From Natroniella sulfidigena (GTDB taxonomy: Bacteria; Bacillota; Halanaerobiia; Halobacteroidales; Halobacteroidaceae), in contig NZ_JALKBY010000006.1 in NCBI RefSeq assembly GCF_023223645.1, positions 1 to 64,000 on the forward strand: 64,000 nt of DNA, written 5' to 3'. Shown in pieces: positions 17,748-26,380 of this stretch (within the stretch, counting starts at the first letter, position 1; every line of letters starts with the position of its first letter). The translations under genes and the position numbers were made by a program. Below the pieces are notes generated by a model that did no database searches, was not told where the DNA came from, and saw only the letters and a program-made list of their open reading frames with translations.

Positions 17748-17875
17748 CGCGAAATTTCAATATCCTCGATCCTATGATAGCAGGCTTTATACCACTTCCC
17801 TTCTTGTAAATTTCCTCTAAATTTTCGCAAACCAAATCTTGTATAAAAACCCAGGGGGTTTGCGAAACCTTAATC
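17748..17875 (-). promoter_or_regulatory. leader of CRISPR array 2
   Basis: Shares CGCGAAATTTC, TCGATCCTATGATAGC and the 9-bp inverted repeat TTTCGCAAA (17823-17831) ... TTTGCGAAA (17859-17867) with the other leaders; spacing between arms is again 27 bp. An additional TTTGCGAAA half-site lies at 17962-17970, close to the end of cas6. Confidence 0.85.
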
Positions 17876-18038
17876 AACCCTTGAATTGTTAGGCTTTAAT
17901 AGACTTTTCAGAACTAATCAGTTCTAATACTAAAACGCCTCAATTGCTCCTTTTACCCCAGTTTGCGAAATTACCTTTTTAACTCTATGTAATATTTTCT
18001 ATATTTATCCTTAAATACCTCTTCTTATCCAAAATTTA

Positions 18039-19001
18039 TTATCTCTCATTAGGTAAAATCTTATACTCCCCTAAGCCAAAAACAGTATTCTTACCCACAT
18101 GAATATACTGTCCTAAGATTAAATAAGGCAGAAACTTCTCTAAATCTCCTTCATATTTAAGCTCACCTACTACTCCCTTCATCTTAACTCTCTTCTTCTG
18201 TTTATTCGAGTATCGCTTCCAACTCTGCCAGCTTCCGTTATTCTCAATCAAATCCACTTCTTCTGCTTGATCCAAATGAGCTCCAAATTTAATATCCAAC
18301 CTTTCAGCTCCATAAAAGGCACTCAAACTGGATAAGCGGCGAAATAAGTTCCTCATTAAAATATGAAACTCTATCTGCTCAACATAATCCCCTTTGTATT
18401 TCAAAAGTGTTGGAGTCAGCAATTTTAAATGTAGTTGTTGCTTTCCTAAATTACTCTTTAATTTATCAACATCCTGATTATCAATCTTAATCTCGGAATT
18501 ATGAACTAAATTAGCGTACTCAGAATAGAGCCTTTCAGCTTTTCCTGTTAGATCATTAACGCTCCAGATCTCAGATAAGACAAACTTTCCTCTTCCCAGT
18601 CCAATTCCTTTTTGCTCCAACAACCGCCAACTCTCAATAATATAAGGTAAGAACCGACTAGTATAACCAAATAGGTTCAAGTTGAAGTTGATCTGTTGGC
18701 CCGGCTTAAAGAGTTCTTGACCATTCGTCTTAGGTTCAAAAACAAATGGGCGTGGCTTATTATTGAAGCGATTAGAAGTTTTTCTCTTTTCTCTCTCAGT
18801 CAAAAAAGGATTAAACAATAATGAGTAAGCACAATTATAACTCAAATTACACCTTTCGCACTTTTCCTCTTTCATATTACAAGCTATTTGGTACAAAGCT
18901 TGACCAAAAGCACCCCGCAAAGTAGATCCGGGATGCTCTGGAAGCTTTATTTTTTGCTTTGCTATTAAAGTAAACCTTAAACTTATAATCTCTAATTCCA
19001 T
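18039..19001 (-). CDS. cas6: Cas6 pre-crRNA endoribonuclease
   Basis: A 320-residue RAMP protein of the PF10040 type. It has the N-terminal PGSTLRGAFGQALY segment, a Cys cluster (CERCNLSYNCAY), and a C-terminal glycine-rich loop (GKNTVFGLGEYK). Cas6 cleaves the repeat RNA 8 bases before the spacer to give the 5' handle, here ACTGAAAG. The in-frame ATG at 19016 overlaps the cas5 stop, but the ATG at 19001 follows GGAGGCTTTTATT and is the likelier start. Last gene of the cas3-8-7-5-6 operon. Confidence 0.9.
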   Translation of the reverse strand: MELEIISLRFTLIAKQKIKLPEHPGSTLRGAFGQALYQIACNMKEEKCERCNLSYNCAYSLLFNPFLTEREKRKTSNRFNNKPRPFVFEPKTNGQELFKPGQQINFNLNLFGYTSRFLPYIIESWRLLEQKGIGLGRGKFVLSEIWSVNDLTGKAERLYSEYANLVHNSEIKIDNQDVDKLKSNLGKQQLHLKLLTPTLLKYKGDYVEQIEFHILMRNLFRRLSSLSAFYGAERLDIKFGAHLDQAEEVDLIENNGSWQSWKRYSNKQKKRVKMKGVVGELKYEGDLEKFLPYLILGQYIHVGKNTVFGLGEYKILPNER

Positions 19002-19015
19002 AATAAAAGCCTCCA

Positions 19016-19696
19016 TTAATTATTACATATTTGATAATACTGATAACCTTCTCCTGATAAAACTTTTTCTAGATTAACTAAAAAGATTCTTTCATTATCT
19101 TTTCTTGTTAATTTTTCATCACTATTATAAATATTGATTGCTTCAAAAGTAGCTTCAGGAGGAATATCCTCAGTAAATTGTACAATTGAGTTACTTCCTA
19201 GCTGAATATTTTCTTCTCCCATTAACTTTAAGTAACCATCATCTAGAACTTCCATTTCTTTAAAAGATCTAAACTGCATAAAAGAACCTTTTTTACCGAA
19301 ATAATTAATTCTAATAAATAGCTTCTTTAAAAGTTCTACCTTTTCATCTTCTAAATTATCAATATCTATAGCTACCTTTAAGCTTCCTTCTAAATGCACA
19401 TATTCTCTATAAGCAGGTTTAGACCTACCAGTTTTATTTCTTAAGTCATTAATTCTCCCGAAAGTCTTATTGACTACTGCTTCCTGTGGTAATTTAAATC
19501 TAATCTCTCTTTCCTTGATAACTTCAAATACTTCTCTTCCTTTTTCAAGATCATATTCCTGAATTGCCCGAGAAACCAATCCCATCTTGACTCCAAAAGG
19601 AGTAGGCAGCAAAAGCGAAGTAGCAGCTGTATTGGTAGCATTGATATTCTTAAAAGAGAATAAAGAAGTCGGTAGATACTCAACCCCTAACCACAT
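19016..19696 (-). CDS. cas5: Cas5 subunit of the type I effector complex
   Basis: A 226-residue RAMP-fold protein. The N-terminus (MWLGVEYLPTSLFSFKN ... SLLLPTPFGVKMGLVSRAI) matches Cas5 proteins of subtype I-A. Cas5 caps the 5' handle of the crRNA and contacts the large subunit. It is somewhat short but complete. Preceded by GGAGGGGATTTA. It lies between cas7 and cas6, the standard effector-operon position. Confidence 0.8.
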   Translation of the reverse strand: MWLGVEYLPTSLFSFKNINATNTAATSLLLPTPFGVKMGLVSRAIQEYDLEKGREVFEVIKEREIRFKLPQEAVVNKTFGRINDLRNKTGRSKPAYREYVHLEGSLKVAIDIDNLEDEKVELLKKLFIRINYFGKKGSFMQFRSFKEMEVLDDGYLKLMGEENIQLGSNSIVQFTEDIPPEATFEAINIYNSDEKLTRKDNERIFLVNLEKVLSGEGYQYYQICNN

Positions 19697-19717
19697 TAAA
19701 TCCCCTCCTTGACTTCA

Positions 19718-20674
19718 TTATTCTTGGACACCATAAGGACTTGTCTCTTGAATAATATCTTTAATTATAGCACAAAATTCGGCCATTGAATTAAACTCTT
19801 TTAGTTCTACCTCTTCACCAATTGTATTTAATGTCTCTGCAATAGATCCAATCTCTTCTTTATAGTTTTTATTTAATGCGCTAATTGTTGGAGCAGGTAC
19901 CGAACTATAGCTGATACTTACTACTCCCTCAAAGCTTGTCATATGGGGTGCCTGAGTATTTCTCATTGCTCCTTCTGGTGAATAATAAGTCAACATAATA
20001 GACTTCAATAAAGCTTTGTATCTAGCTTCTATTTCTTCTTCACTCAAAACAAATTCTTTAGATATATCATTATAACCAATTCTAGCAACCTCTAAATTAT
20101 TAACGATAGCATACTGTCCAGAATTAACAGGTCGATAAAAGATATTTTGTCCTTCATTCTTACCAGTACCTTCACTCTTTTCTAAATCGGAATACTTAAC
20201 ATGGAATAAATTTTCTGAATTAAACTCCTCTGGAATAGCAACTAACCACCCAAATTCTACAGTAGAATCACGCCCCACATTCTTTTTATTATTCGTTACT
20301 AAAATCCCTTCTGTATCATCCAACGTACACATTTCTAACATTTTATCTACTATATCACTCTTAGTATTATCACTATTACCTGTAAATTCATCAAACTCAT
20401 CATCAATAGTGATCCGATTAGCATCAAACTTTTCACACCCTTGGCATAAAGGTAATTCCTCATCCTCTTTAGCTATCTTAAACAAATGACTAGACTGAAT
20501 ATGCTTCAACATATCCCCCGATACTGCATTAACAGTTGCTAAATTTCCTGCCTTATCTGTAATAGTAACATTTCTAGTTGTTAATTGATTTCCTTCTGAC
20601 TTTTCATTATTTAAATCATGTAGATTCAATCCCACCTTACCATTAATTGAAATAGAATATACTCTCTTACTCAT
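19718..20674 (-). CDS. cas7: Cas7 backbone subunit (DevR/Csa2 family)
   Basis: A 318-residue protein of the DevR/Csa2 family, with the N-terminal SKRVYSISINGKVGLNLHDL strand and the later EGAMRNTQAPHMTSFEGVV segment. Multiple copies bind the spacer part of crRNA in the type I complex. The start is the second ATG (20674), spaced 9 bases from GGAGG; it overlaps the end of cas8 by 8 bases, pointing to coupled translation. Confidence 0.9.
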   Translation of the reverse strand: MSKRVYSISINGKVGLNLHDLNNEKSEGNQLTTRNVTITDKAGNLATVNAVSGDMLKHIQSSHLFKIAKEDEELPLCQGCEKFDANRITIDDEFDEFTGNSDNTKSDIVDKMLEMCTLDDTEGILVTNNKKNVGRDSTVEFGWLVAIPEEFNSENLFHVKYSDLEKSEGTGKNEGQNIFYRPVNSGQYAIVNNLEVARIGYNDISKEFVLSEEEIEARYKALLKSIMLTYYSPEGAMRNTQAPHMTSFEGVVSISYSSVPAPTISALNKNYKEEIGSIAETLNTIGEEVELKEFNSMAEFCAIIKDIIQETSPYGVQE

Positions 20675-22532
20675 TAGTATCATCCTCCTTGATTTCTTCT
20701 ACTTTATCATCCTTGCCAAACCCATAAGCTAAAAGCATATTTCCGATAATCTTAGAATCGTGCTTATCAATCAATTCTACAACCTGCTCAAAATCAGTCG
20801 TAGTAAGATTAGATCTACTCTGTTTATTATGATGGAAACTTTCTAAACCATTCTCATTATTATAATCTGCCATGAATTCTGATAACTTAGTAAGTAAAGT
20901 ATCTTTGTTAAGAGCTGCCCTTCTTAAATCCTGTAATAATCCAAACTTAATCTTCTTCTTTTGATTAAGATAAACTGGCACTAAGGTACTATTTCTAATT
21001 GCTTTAGCAAAGCTTTTAAACCCTTCATTCTCCAATATACTTGAGTAGCTTGCATCATTAATATTCTCCAATTTACACATGATAAATTTCACACTCCTTT
21101 TGGTATAAATCTTTGCTGGTTCATCATTACCAAGTCTCTGCATAGCCAAAATTGCGTGTTGATAATAATAATTCAACAAATAGTCTACTCTCTCAGTAGT
21201 CAGAAAGTTATATAATTCCTGAAAGATTTTAATATCCTCATTCTTATCATCGATCGGTTTGATTAAATCAATAAACTCTTGAAAAACCTCTTTAAACTCT
21301 GTTTTATCTTTTTCTTCATCTAAAATAACCCAGTTAGGTATATTCAAATCGTAAATATTTTTTATGACATGGTTTTGGCCCATATCAACCAAATAAACAT
21401 TCTTTAATCCTCTAATATAATTATTTAACCTCTTCCTCTTTCTACGTCTTCTTCCTGCTTTGAATTCTTCTAACTTATCTAGCAGTTTTGAAATGAAATC
21501 ACTTAAATATAAAATATTCTGCTTTTCTAAAATCTCCGCCGGATAATAATTGGGCTCTATCTCCGAGTAAAGATCATCAAAATCATCCAATATTACTTGC
21601 TGTGGATCAATTACTGAGTATAACCTATTACCTGAGTTTAATGATTTTAAAATAAAAGATTCATAAAAACCGATTAAAATCAAAAACAATTTAACCCAAT
21701 TTTCAGTAGTATTTTTGGGAGAAATAATAGTACTAGCAGATAAATCATCAATATTCAAACCCTTAACTCTAATAGGCAACAAACAGCTTAAAGCATTATG
21801 ACTATTGGTGAAATCTATTTTAGCTTGATTATACAGATCCTTGATATTATCAATTATCTGCTCAGTAGTTTCAGATTCAGCTAAATTATTCTGAATAAAC
21901 TTCTTAACTTTATTCCTTTTACTCCAATGATAATTATCAAAACCAGCAAACAACTCATCCAGAGCTTCTTCTACTTTAGTTAACTCTTGCTTGGCTAACT
22001 CATCCTTGATTATCCTTTTAAAATTATTTATCTGAATCTCTTCAAATAATCTGTCTAACTTTTCAGCTAATAGATTATAATCTCTCTGTAACTCACTATA
22101 AAACTCCAAGATAGTTAACAATATGTCGCCAAAATAATTATTAATAGCATAAATATCATCCATTATCTTATTAGACAAGGGAACTCCTGTAGTCTGCCTG
22201 ATTAGAGTCGACTTTCTTTTGGCTGAAGACCAATCTTCATACTCCTCTTCTTCTGTAAAATCAATCACATCGCCAGTATATTCAGGTTTTTGATCCATCT
22301 TATCATAAAAAATAAGTGGATATAATGACTTAAACTTCAAATCTGTAAAATAATCCTTTTTTAGATCTTCACTAGACTCTATAACATAGAATACTTCTTG
22401 ATTCGTAATAGTAATCTGTGGTGTTTCAATCCCTTGTTTTTTTAAAATAAGATTAATTATCTCTGCTACACCCCTAGCAACTAAAATATCACTATAATCT
22501 CCTTCAACTTTGGGAACAAAAAACTTTTGCAT
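20667..22532 (-). CDS. cas8: divergent Cas8-like large subunit
   Basis: A 621-residue protein assigned as large subunit by position between cas3 and cas7. Sequence similarity to known Cas8 families is not obvious to me. It has an Arg/Lys-rich stretch near residue 375 (GRRRRKRKRL) and an acidic tail, and lacks a clear zinc finger. A Cas8 would recognise the PAM and recruit Cas3. There is no separate Csa5/Cas11 small-subunit gene in the operon, so the C-terminal part (about residues 500-610) might also be made alone from an internal start, as in some other type I systems; this is inference. Confidence 0.65.
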   Translation of the reverse strand: MQKFFVPKVEGDYSDILVARGVAEIINLILKKQGIETPQITITNQEVFYVIESSEDLKKDYFTDLKFKSLYPLIFYDKMDQKPEYTGDVIDFTEEEEYEDWSSAKRKSTLIRQTTGVPLSNKIMDDIYAINNYFGDILLTILEFYSELQRDYNLLAEKLDRLFEEIQINNFKRIIKDELAKQELTKVEEALDELFAGFDNYHWSKRNKVKKFIQNNLAESETTEQIIDNIKDLYNQAKIDFTNSHNALSCLLPIRVKGLNIDDLSASTIISPKNTTENWVKLFLILIGFYESFILKSLNSGNRLYSVIDPQQVILDDFDDLYSEIEPNYYPAEILEKQNILYLSDFISKLLDKLEEFKAGRRRRKRKRLNNYIRGLKNVYLVDMGQNHVIKNIYDLNIPNWVILDEEKDKTEFKEVFQEFIDLIKPIDDKNEDIKIFQELYNFLTTERVDYLLNYYYQHAILAMQRLGNDEPAKIYTKRSVKFIMCKLENINDASYSSILENEGFKSFAKAIRNSTLVPVYLNQKKKIKFGLLQDLRRAALNKDTLLTKLSEFMADYNNENGLESFHHNKQSRSNLTTTDFEQVVELIDKHDSKIIGNMLLAYGFGKDDKVEEIKEDDTNE

Positions 22533-22549
22533 TTATTCACCCCTCTCCT

Positions 22550-24910
22550 TTAATCACCCTCATTCAACTTTTTAGTTGCCCTTTGATCAGACAACCTTAA
22601 CAACCTTACCAATAGGTAATAAAATAAGTAATCATTAACTGATCTGATTCTTAAATCATCAGAAATATTTTCTGCTATTTTCTGTTCTAGATATAGCTCA
22701 TCTAAATTAGCATTTATAAATTCTGCTAAACCTTTATTAGTAAATATATCTCCACTCACCTCTTCCAAATATCTTTTTACCTCAGTAGAAAGTTTAAATT
22801 TATTAGTTTCAGAAACATTTAAAGAGTGATGAGACACCAGTGTTTTAGCAATGATTTCTACAATAATATCTTCTTTATCAAGATATTCAATTACAAAATT
22901 CTCTAATAAATTTAATACAACCCAAAAGCTTTCTGCAGCATGACTGGGCGGTTTCTTAATCCTTTCAGCATGAGCTACAAATTCATGTTTCTTTCTCACA
23001 TGGGCCAACTGCCAATCCTCCTGCAACTTACCCAAATCATGAGCCCAGATAGTAAATTCAACTATATCCCTAAAATCTTGATCACTCAAATCAAACTCTT
23101 CCTTGATTAAATTAATTAAACGGCTTATCTCCTCTTCTAATTCAGGCAATTCCTCTTTCATTCTCTCTATATGTTCTAAATAACTCTCTTCTTTGTACTC
23201 TTGATTATATGGTTCCCTATTCTCACTAGGTAAAGAATCAAACTCCTTTCCTGACTGATTAAATAATAATCCTCTCTCTTGATCATAGGCAAAATACTCT
23301 GGATTGAGAATATATAGATTATTAGGATAAATATTATCTGCCTCTATAGCTCGATAAGTATATTTAACCTCACTATCATCTGCTCTCTCTATTACTTCTT
23401 TAATCAACCAATCATCTGTTTCATCTCTTATCTCTTTAACTTTTTTACGTAATGTCCAAGGCGAGAGGCTCAGACTTTCAAAATTATAAGGAGAACATTT
23501 ATCCAATACCCAGGAATGAATTATTATATTACAACCGACTACATCTCTTATCAAATCCTTAAACTTCTTCTTATCTGGTAGTTTCCAACTCTCTTTAATA
23601 AATTTATTCCTTGTTCCTTCTACTCTTTGGTTGGCTTTAGCATCAATATCTGTCTCTTCGCTATAGACTCTATCTATTATCTTTTGAGAAAGCTCAGCAG
23701 TCAAAACTTCCCCATCAATCTCTCTTAAAGCTTCAAAGGTCTTCAAAGTTGCCTCTTCATTATAAGGTAAATACTTCATATCTCCTTCATTCAAGACATC
23801 ATAGACATAAACTTTCCCTTTTTGATTTTGATATCTAGCACAACGACCAATTCTTTGAAGAAAAGAATCTATTGTAGAGATCTCAGTGTGCATAATATCA
23901 GAAGTAATGTCAATTCCAACCTCTATTACCTGTGTAGACACCAATATTACATTGCTCTCATCATTATCTTTAGAAAACTTATCCTTTATCTTAGCCTCTT
24001 TTTCTTTTCTATCCTTATCTAAAAACCTAGAGTGAATCAAGAAGAGATCTATATCTTCTTCCTCTGCTTCAATTTTAGTCTTTAAGTCTTGATAGATCTG
24101 TTGAGCATTATCTACTCGATTACACATCACTATACTCTTTTTAGAAATATTATCTATTTGATTATGTAATTCAACTATTTTTTCTGCATCTAATTTCTCA
24201 TCACTAGCAAAAATTCTTCTTTCTTTACCTTTTTGAGTTACTATATCCTCTAGGTAATCTCCACTATCTGCCCTAATTACTCTAGCATCTAACTTTTCTT
24301 TAAGTAATCCTATCTTCTCTTCTGAGATAGTAGCAGTCATAATACAAAATGGAACTTTATCCTTTAATTTTTCCAACATTAAGACAGTAGTAGTATAAGA
24401 AGCTTCTAAATCAAATAAATGAAACTCATCAAAGATTAAATAAGAAGATAATACTGCTCCTACATTAATATTTCCTAATCTATTCGATAAAGATATCGGC
24501 ATACTCAAAGCTGATGATAAGCTTTGATCAAAGGTTGTAAAGATAATATCCCCATTAAAGTATCTATCTTCTTTTCTTTCTCCAGTTTGAATTGTTACTT
24601 GGTAATCATTATTAAAATCACCCTGATTAATTTCCTCATAAATATCATTATATAAACTATTAACTAGAGTTCTTCGAGGAGTAGAATAGATCAATTTCTT
24701 TGGGAAATACATGTTCTCCTCATTAGCAATGATAAAAGGCATAATTGAAGCTAACGTCTTTCCCGCTCCAGTTGGTGCTTGCAAGATAACATTTTCTCCA
24801 TTCAAAATCGCTTCTGCTACTTCTTGTTGATAAAGAAAAGGTTTAAAACCTTGGATTTCCTCTCCACTTTTAGTTTTTAAATAATAGTTACTAATTCTAT
24901 GTTGTGTCAT
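22550..24910 (-). CDS. cas3: Cas3 helicase-nuclease, domains in helicase-HD order
   Basis: A 786-residue protein. The SF2 helicase comes first: QAPTGAGKT (44-52), DEFH (161-164), and motif VI IGRCARYQ. The HD nuclease is at the C-terminus: HDLGK (624-628), PSHAAES (about 655), SHH (about 693), and a final Asp near 775. Usual fused Cas3 proteins have HD first. Subtype I-A systems encode helicase and HD separately, so this looks like a fusion of adjacent cas3' and cas3''. It unwinds and degrades target DNA. First gene of its operon, with a promoter at 24957-24985. Confidence 0.93.
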   Translation of the reverse strand: MTQHRISNYYLKTKSGEEIQGFKPFLYQQEVAEAILNGENVILQAPTGAGKTLASIMPFIIANEENMYFPKKLIYSTPRRTLVNSLYNDIYEEINQGDFNNDYQVTIQTGERKEDRYFNGDIIFTTFDQSLSSALSMPISLSNRLGNINVGAVLSSYLIFDEFHLFDLEASYTTTVLMLEKLKDKVPFCIMTATISEEKIGLLKEKLDARVIRADSGDYLEDIVTQKGKERRIFASDEKLDAEKIVELHNQIDNISKKSIVMCNRVDNAQQIYQDLKTKIEAEEEDIDLFLIHSRFLDKDRKEKEAKIKDKFSKDNDESNVILVSTQVIEVGIDITSDIMHTEISTIDSFLQRIGRCARYQNQKGKVYVYDVLNEGDMKYLPYNEEATLKTFEALREIDGEVLTAELSQKIIDRVYSEETDIDAKANQRVEGTRNKFIKESWKLPDKKKFKDLIRDVVGCNIIIHSWVLDKCSPYNFESLSLSPWTLRKKVKEIRDETDDWLIKEVIERADDSEVKYTYRAIEADNIYPNNLYILNPEYFAYDQERGLLFNQSGKEFDSLPSENREPYNQEYKEESYLEHIERMKEELPELEEEISRLINLIKEEFDLSDQDFRDIVEFTIWAHDLGKLQEDWQLAHVRKKHEFVAHAERIKKPPSHAAESFWVVLNLLENFVIEYLDKEDIIVEIIAKTLVSHHSLNVSETNKFKLSTEVKRYLEEVSGDIFTNKGLAEFINANLDELYLEQKIAENISDDLRIRSVNDYLFYYLLVRLLRLSDQRATKKLNEGD

Positions 24911-24939
24911 ACATCACCCCTTTCTATTAATCTTTTCCT

Positions 24940-24985
24940 TGAGTGTGTATATTATTATAATACTATAATGAATTTAAAATTTCAA
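24940..24985 (-). promoter_or_regulatory. promoter of the cas3-cas8-cas7-cas5-cas6 operon
   Basis: Read leftwards: TTGAAA (24980-24985), 17 bases, TATTAT (24957-24962), with an overlapping TATAAT 3 bases further. The presumed transcription start and the -10 overlap the 14-base segment (24944-24957) that recurs in the pseudo-spacer of the small RNA at 25052-25177. On the opposite strand the segment is preceded by CCT. Confidence 0.6.
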
Positions 24986-25015
24986 GGAAGATTAATAATT
25001 TTCCTAAAAAGTTTA

Positions 25016-25045
25016 TTGACAAAATACTATTTTGAATGTTATATT
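25016..25045 (+). promoter_or_regulatory. rightward promoter of the crRNA-like RNA
   Basis: TTGACA (25016-25021), 18 bases, TATATT (25040-25045). This is the best sigma-A-type promoter in the intergenic region and faces away from cas3, towards the partial CRISPR repeats. Confidence 0.7.
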
Positions 25046-25051
25046 TAAACT

Positions 25052-25177
25052 AGAAAATTTAAAATCCCCAATATATAGGGAACTGAAATTGAGTTGTGTA
25101 TATTATTAGAATAACTAATTTACTCCGTTAAGTAGGAGACTGAAAGTTCTAGAGAAGTTAATTTCTCTAGAACTTTT
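25052..25177 (+). ncRNA. crRNA-like regulatory RNA (CreR-type candidate)
   Basis: In order: a degenerate first repeat (stem TCCC/GGGA, 25065-25081, and handle ACTGAAAT, 25082-25089); a pseudo-spacer from 25090 (TGAGTTGTGTATATTATTAG); a second partial repeat, 25121-25146, identical over 26 bases to the 3' part of array repeats and ending ACTGAAAG; and a 14-bp terminator hairpin, 25143-25176. The pseudo-spacer shares TGAGT, then after one extra T, 13 further bases with the cas3 promoter at 24940-24957, where the preceding bases are CCT, a CCN motif as in type I-A PAMs. Known CreR/CreA RNAs have this repeat-spacer-repeat layout and guide the Cas complex to repress promoters. Function here is inference. 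Confidence 0.6.
25143..25176. terminator. bidirectional terminator
   Basis: Perfect 14-bp stem AAAGTTCTAGAGAA/TTCTCTAGAACTTT with a 6-base loop. Rightwards it ends the crRNA-like RNA (CTTTTC); leftwards it lies 2 bases after the stop of the WYL regulator gene. The second partial CRISPR repeat runs directly into it. Confidence 0.75.
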
Positions 25178-26149
25178 CTATTTATAAACCTCCCCCATCT
25201 TCTTAACCTCAGCTTTGATCTCCTCTCTTAAACTCTTAGGCTCAATCACCTCAGCATCAGCACCATATTTCAAAATCCAACCCTTAATCTCATTAAAACC
25301 ACAGCTTACAAAACTCATTATGATACTTCCATCCTCCAACTCCTCAATCTCTTGAGTTCGATGATGATTACTCTCCTTCATCCACCTTGCTAAATCACCA
25401 CTGAATTTAACCTTGACCTTAATATCCTCTTCTCCACGCATTATCCCCCATGAATTTCCTAAATACTGCTTTAATGAAAATTCTTCTGGATACTTAAATT
25501 TATTAGCAGTAACCTCAATCTCCCTGATCCTATCTATTCTAAAAACCCTAACCTCCTCTCGTTTATGGCAATAAGCAATTAAATAGATAAATCCCTTCTT
25601 AAGATTTAAAATATAAGGCGATACAGTCCGTTCACTAACCTTATTTCCAGTATGGCTATAGTACTTTATCCAAAGATTGCTTTCTTCTCTAATAGCATCA
25701 TTTAACAAATTAAAAACTTCTCCATGCTTCTCATAATCAACTAATGTATTTAAGCTAAAATGAATTCGATCTTCTAATTGACTTAACATCTCCCGTGTCT
25801 TATCCGGTAAAGAAGCCATCAGCTTAGCAATTGCCATATTCATCTCCTTAAAATAAGGCAGATCACTATTACTTAAAATGCTATTTCCACCAACCACCAG
25901 GGCCAACGCCTCAGAAATAGTCAAGTTGGGCGGAGTCATATGATAATCTTCTCTAATCTTATATCCTCCTGCTTTTTGATCATAATCTATTGGTATATCT
26001 GCCTTTTCAAGTTCTTTTAAATACCGATAAAAGCTACTCTTCTTAATATCTAAAATATCCATGATATCTTGCCTGTCATATCTAGCATACTTTCCTTCAA
26101 CTAAACTGATCAACTTAATCAATCGCCAAACCTTTCCTGAAGTCCCCAT
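25178..26149 (-). CDS. WYL-domain transcriptional regulator of the CRISPR-Cas locus
   Basis: A 323-residue protein with an N-terminal winged helix-turn-helix (YDRQDIMDILDIKKSSFYRYLKELE) and a central WYL domain (IKYYSHTGNKVSERTVSPYI ... RVFRIDRIREIEV). WYL proteins sense ligands, often nucleic-acid derived, and several control CRISPR-Cas operons. It ends the cas1-cas2-cas4-csa1 block and lies just upstream of the cas3 promoter, so it probably controls one or both cas operons. Good ribosome site (GAAGGAGTTGGTGGC). Confidence 0.85.
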   Translation of the reverse strand: MGTSGKVWRLIKLISLVEGKYARYDRQDIMDILDIKKSSFYRYLKELEKADIPIDYDQKAGGYKIREDYHMTPPNLTISEALALVVGGNSILSNSDLPYFKEMNMAIAKLMASLPDKTREMLSQLEDRIHFSLNTLVDYEKHGEVFNLLNDAIREESNLWIKYYSHTGNKVSERTVSPYILNLKKGFIYLIAYCHKREEVRVFRIDRIREIEVTANKFKYPEEFSLKQYLGNSWGIMRGEEDIKVKVKFSGDLARWMKESNHHRTQEIEELEDGSIIMSFVSCGFNEIKGWILKYGADAEVIEPKSLREEIKAEVKKMGEVYK

Positions 26150-26209
26150 GCCACCAACTCCTTCATATTACAAAAAAATACAACCATTAATATAATTCTG
26201 TTTATTGAC

Positions 26210-26380
26210 TTATTTTTCCTTCATTATTCTTGCTTGACTTTCCTTAATCAACTTCTTATCCTTAACTGATAGATTATCAGCAACTACTTCTAAGCTACAA
26301 AATGGACAATCTTCCAACCCCTTATCACCCTTTGGAGTCCAATACCACAAATCACACTTATTACAATAGACCTGCTTCAT
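26210..26380 (-). CDS. small Zn-ribbon protein cotranscribed with csa1
   Basis: A 56-residue protein with CNKC and CPFC knuckles (about residues 5-8 and 25-28) separated by an aromatic stretch (LWYWTPKG) and followed by a basic helical tail. I choose the ATG at 26378-26380, which overlaps the csa1 stop (TGATG), over the upstream in-frame codon. It resembles rubredoxin-like or Zn-ribbon nucleic-acid-binding modules. I do not know it as a standard Cas protein. Its coupling to csa1 suggests a role in spacer acquisition or regulation. Confidence 0.6.
   Translation of the reverse strand: MKQVYCNKCDLWYWTPKGDKGLEDCPFCSLEVVADNLSVKDKKLIKESQARIMKEK

Noticed and set aside
25121-25146. Reading the partial repeat in the gap before cas3 as a leftover of a decayed array
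   Set aside because: A dedicated promoter, a second degenerate handle at the right distance, a pseudo-spacer resembling the cas3 promoter and a terminator make a functional RNA gene likelier than random decay, though decay is not excluded.
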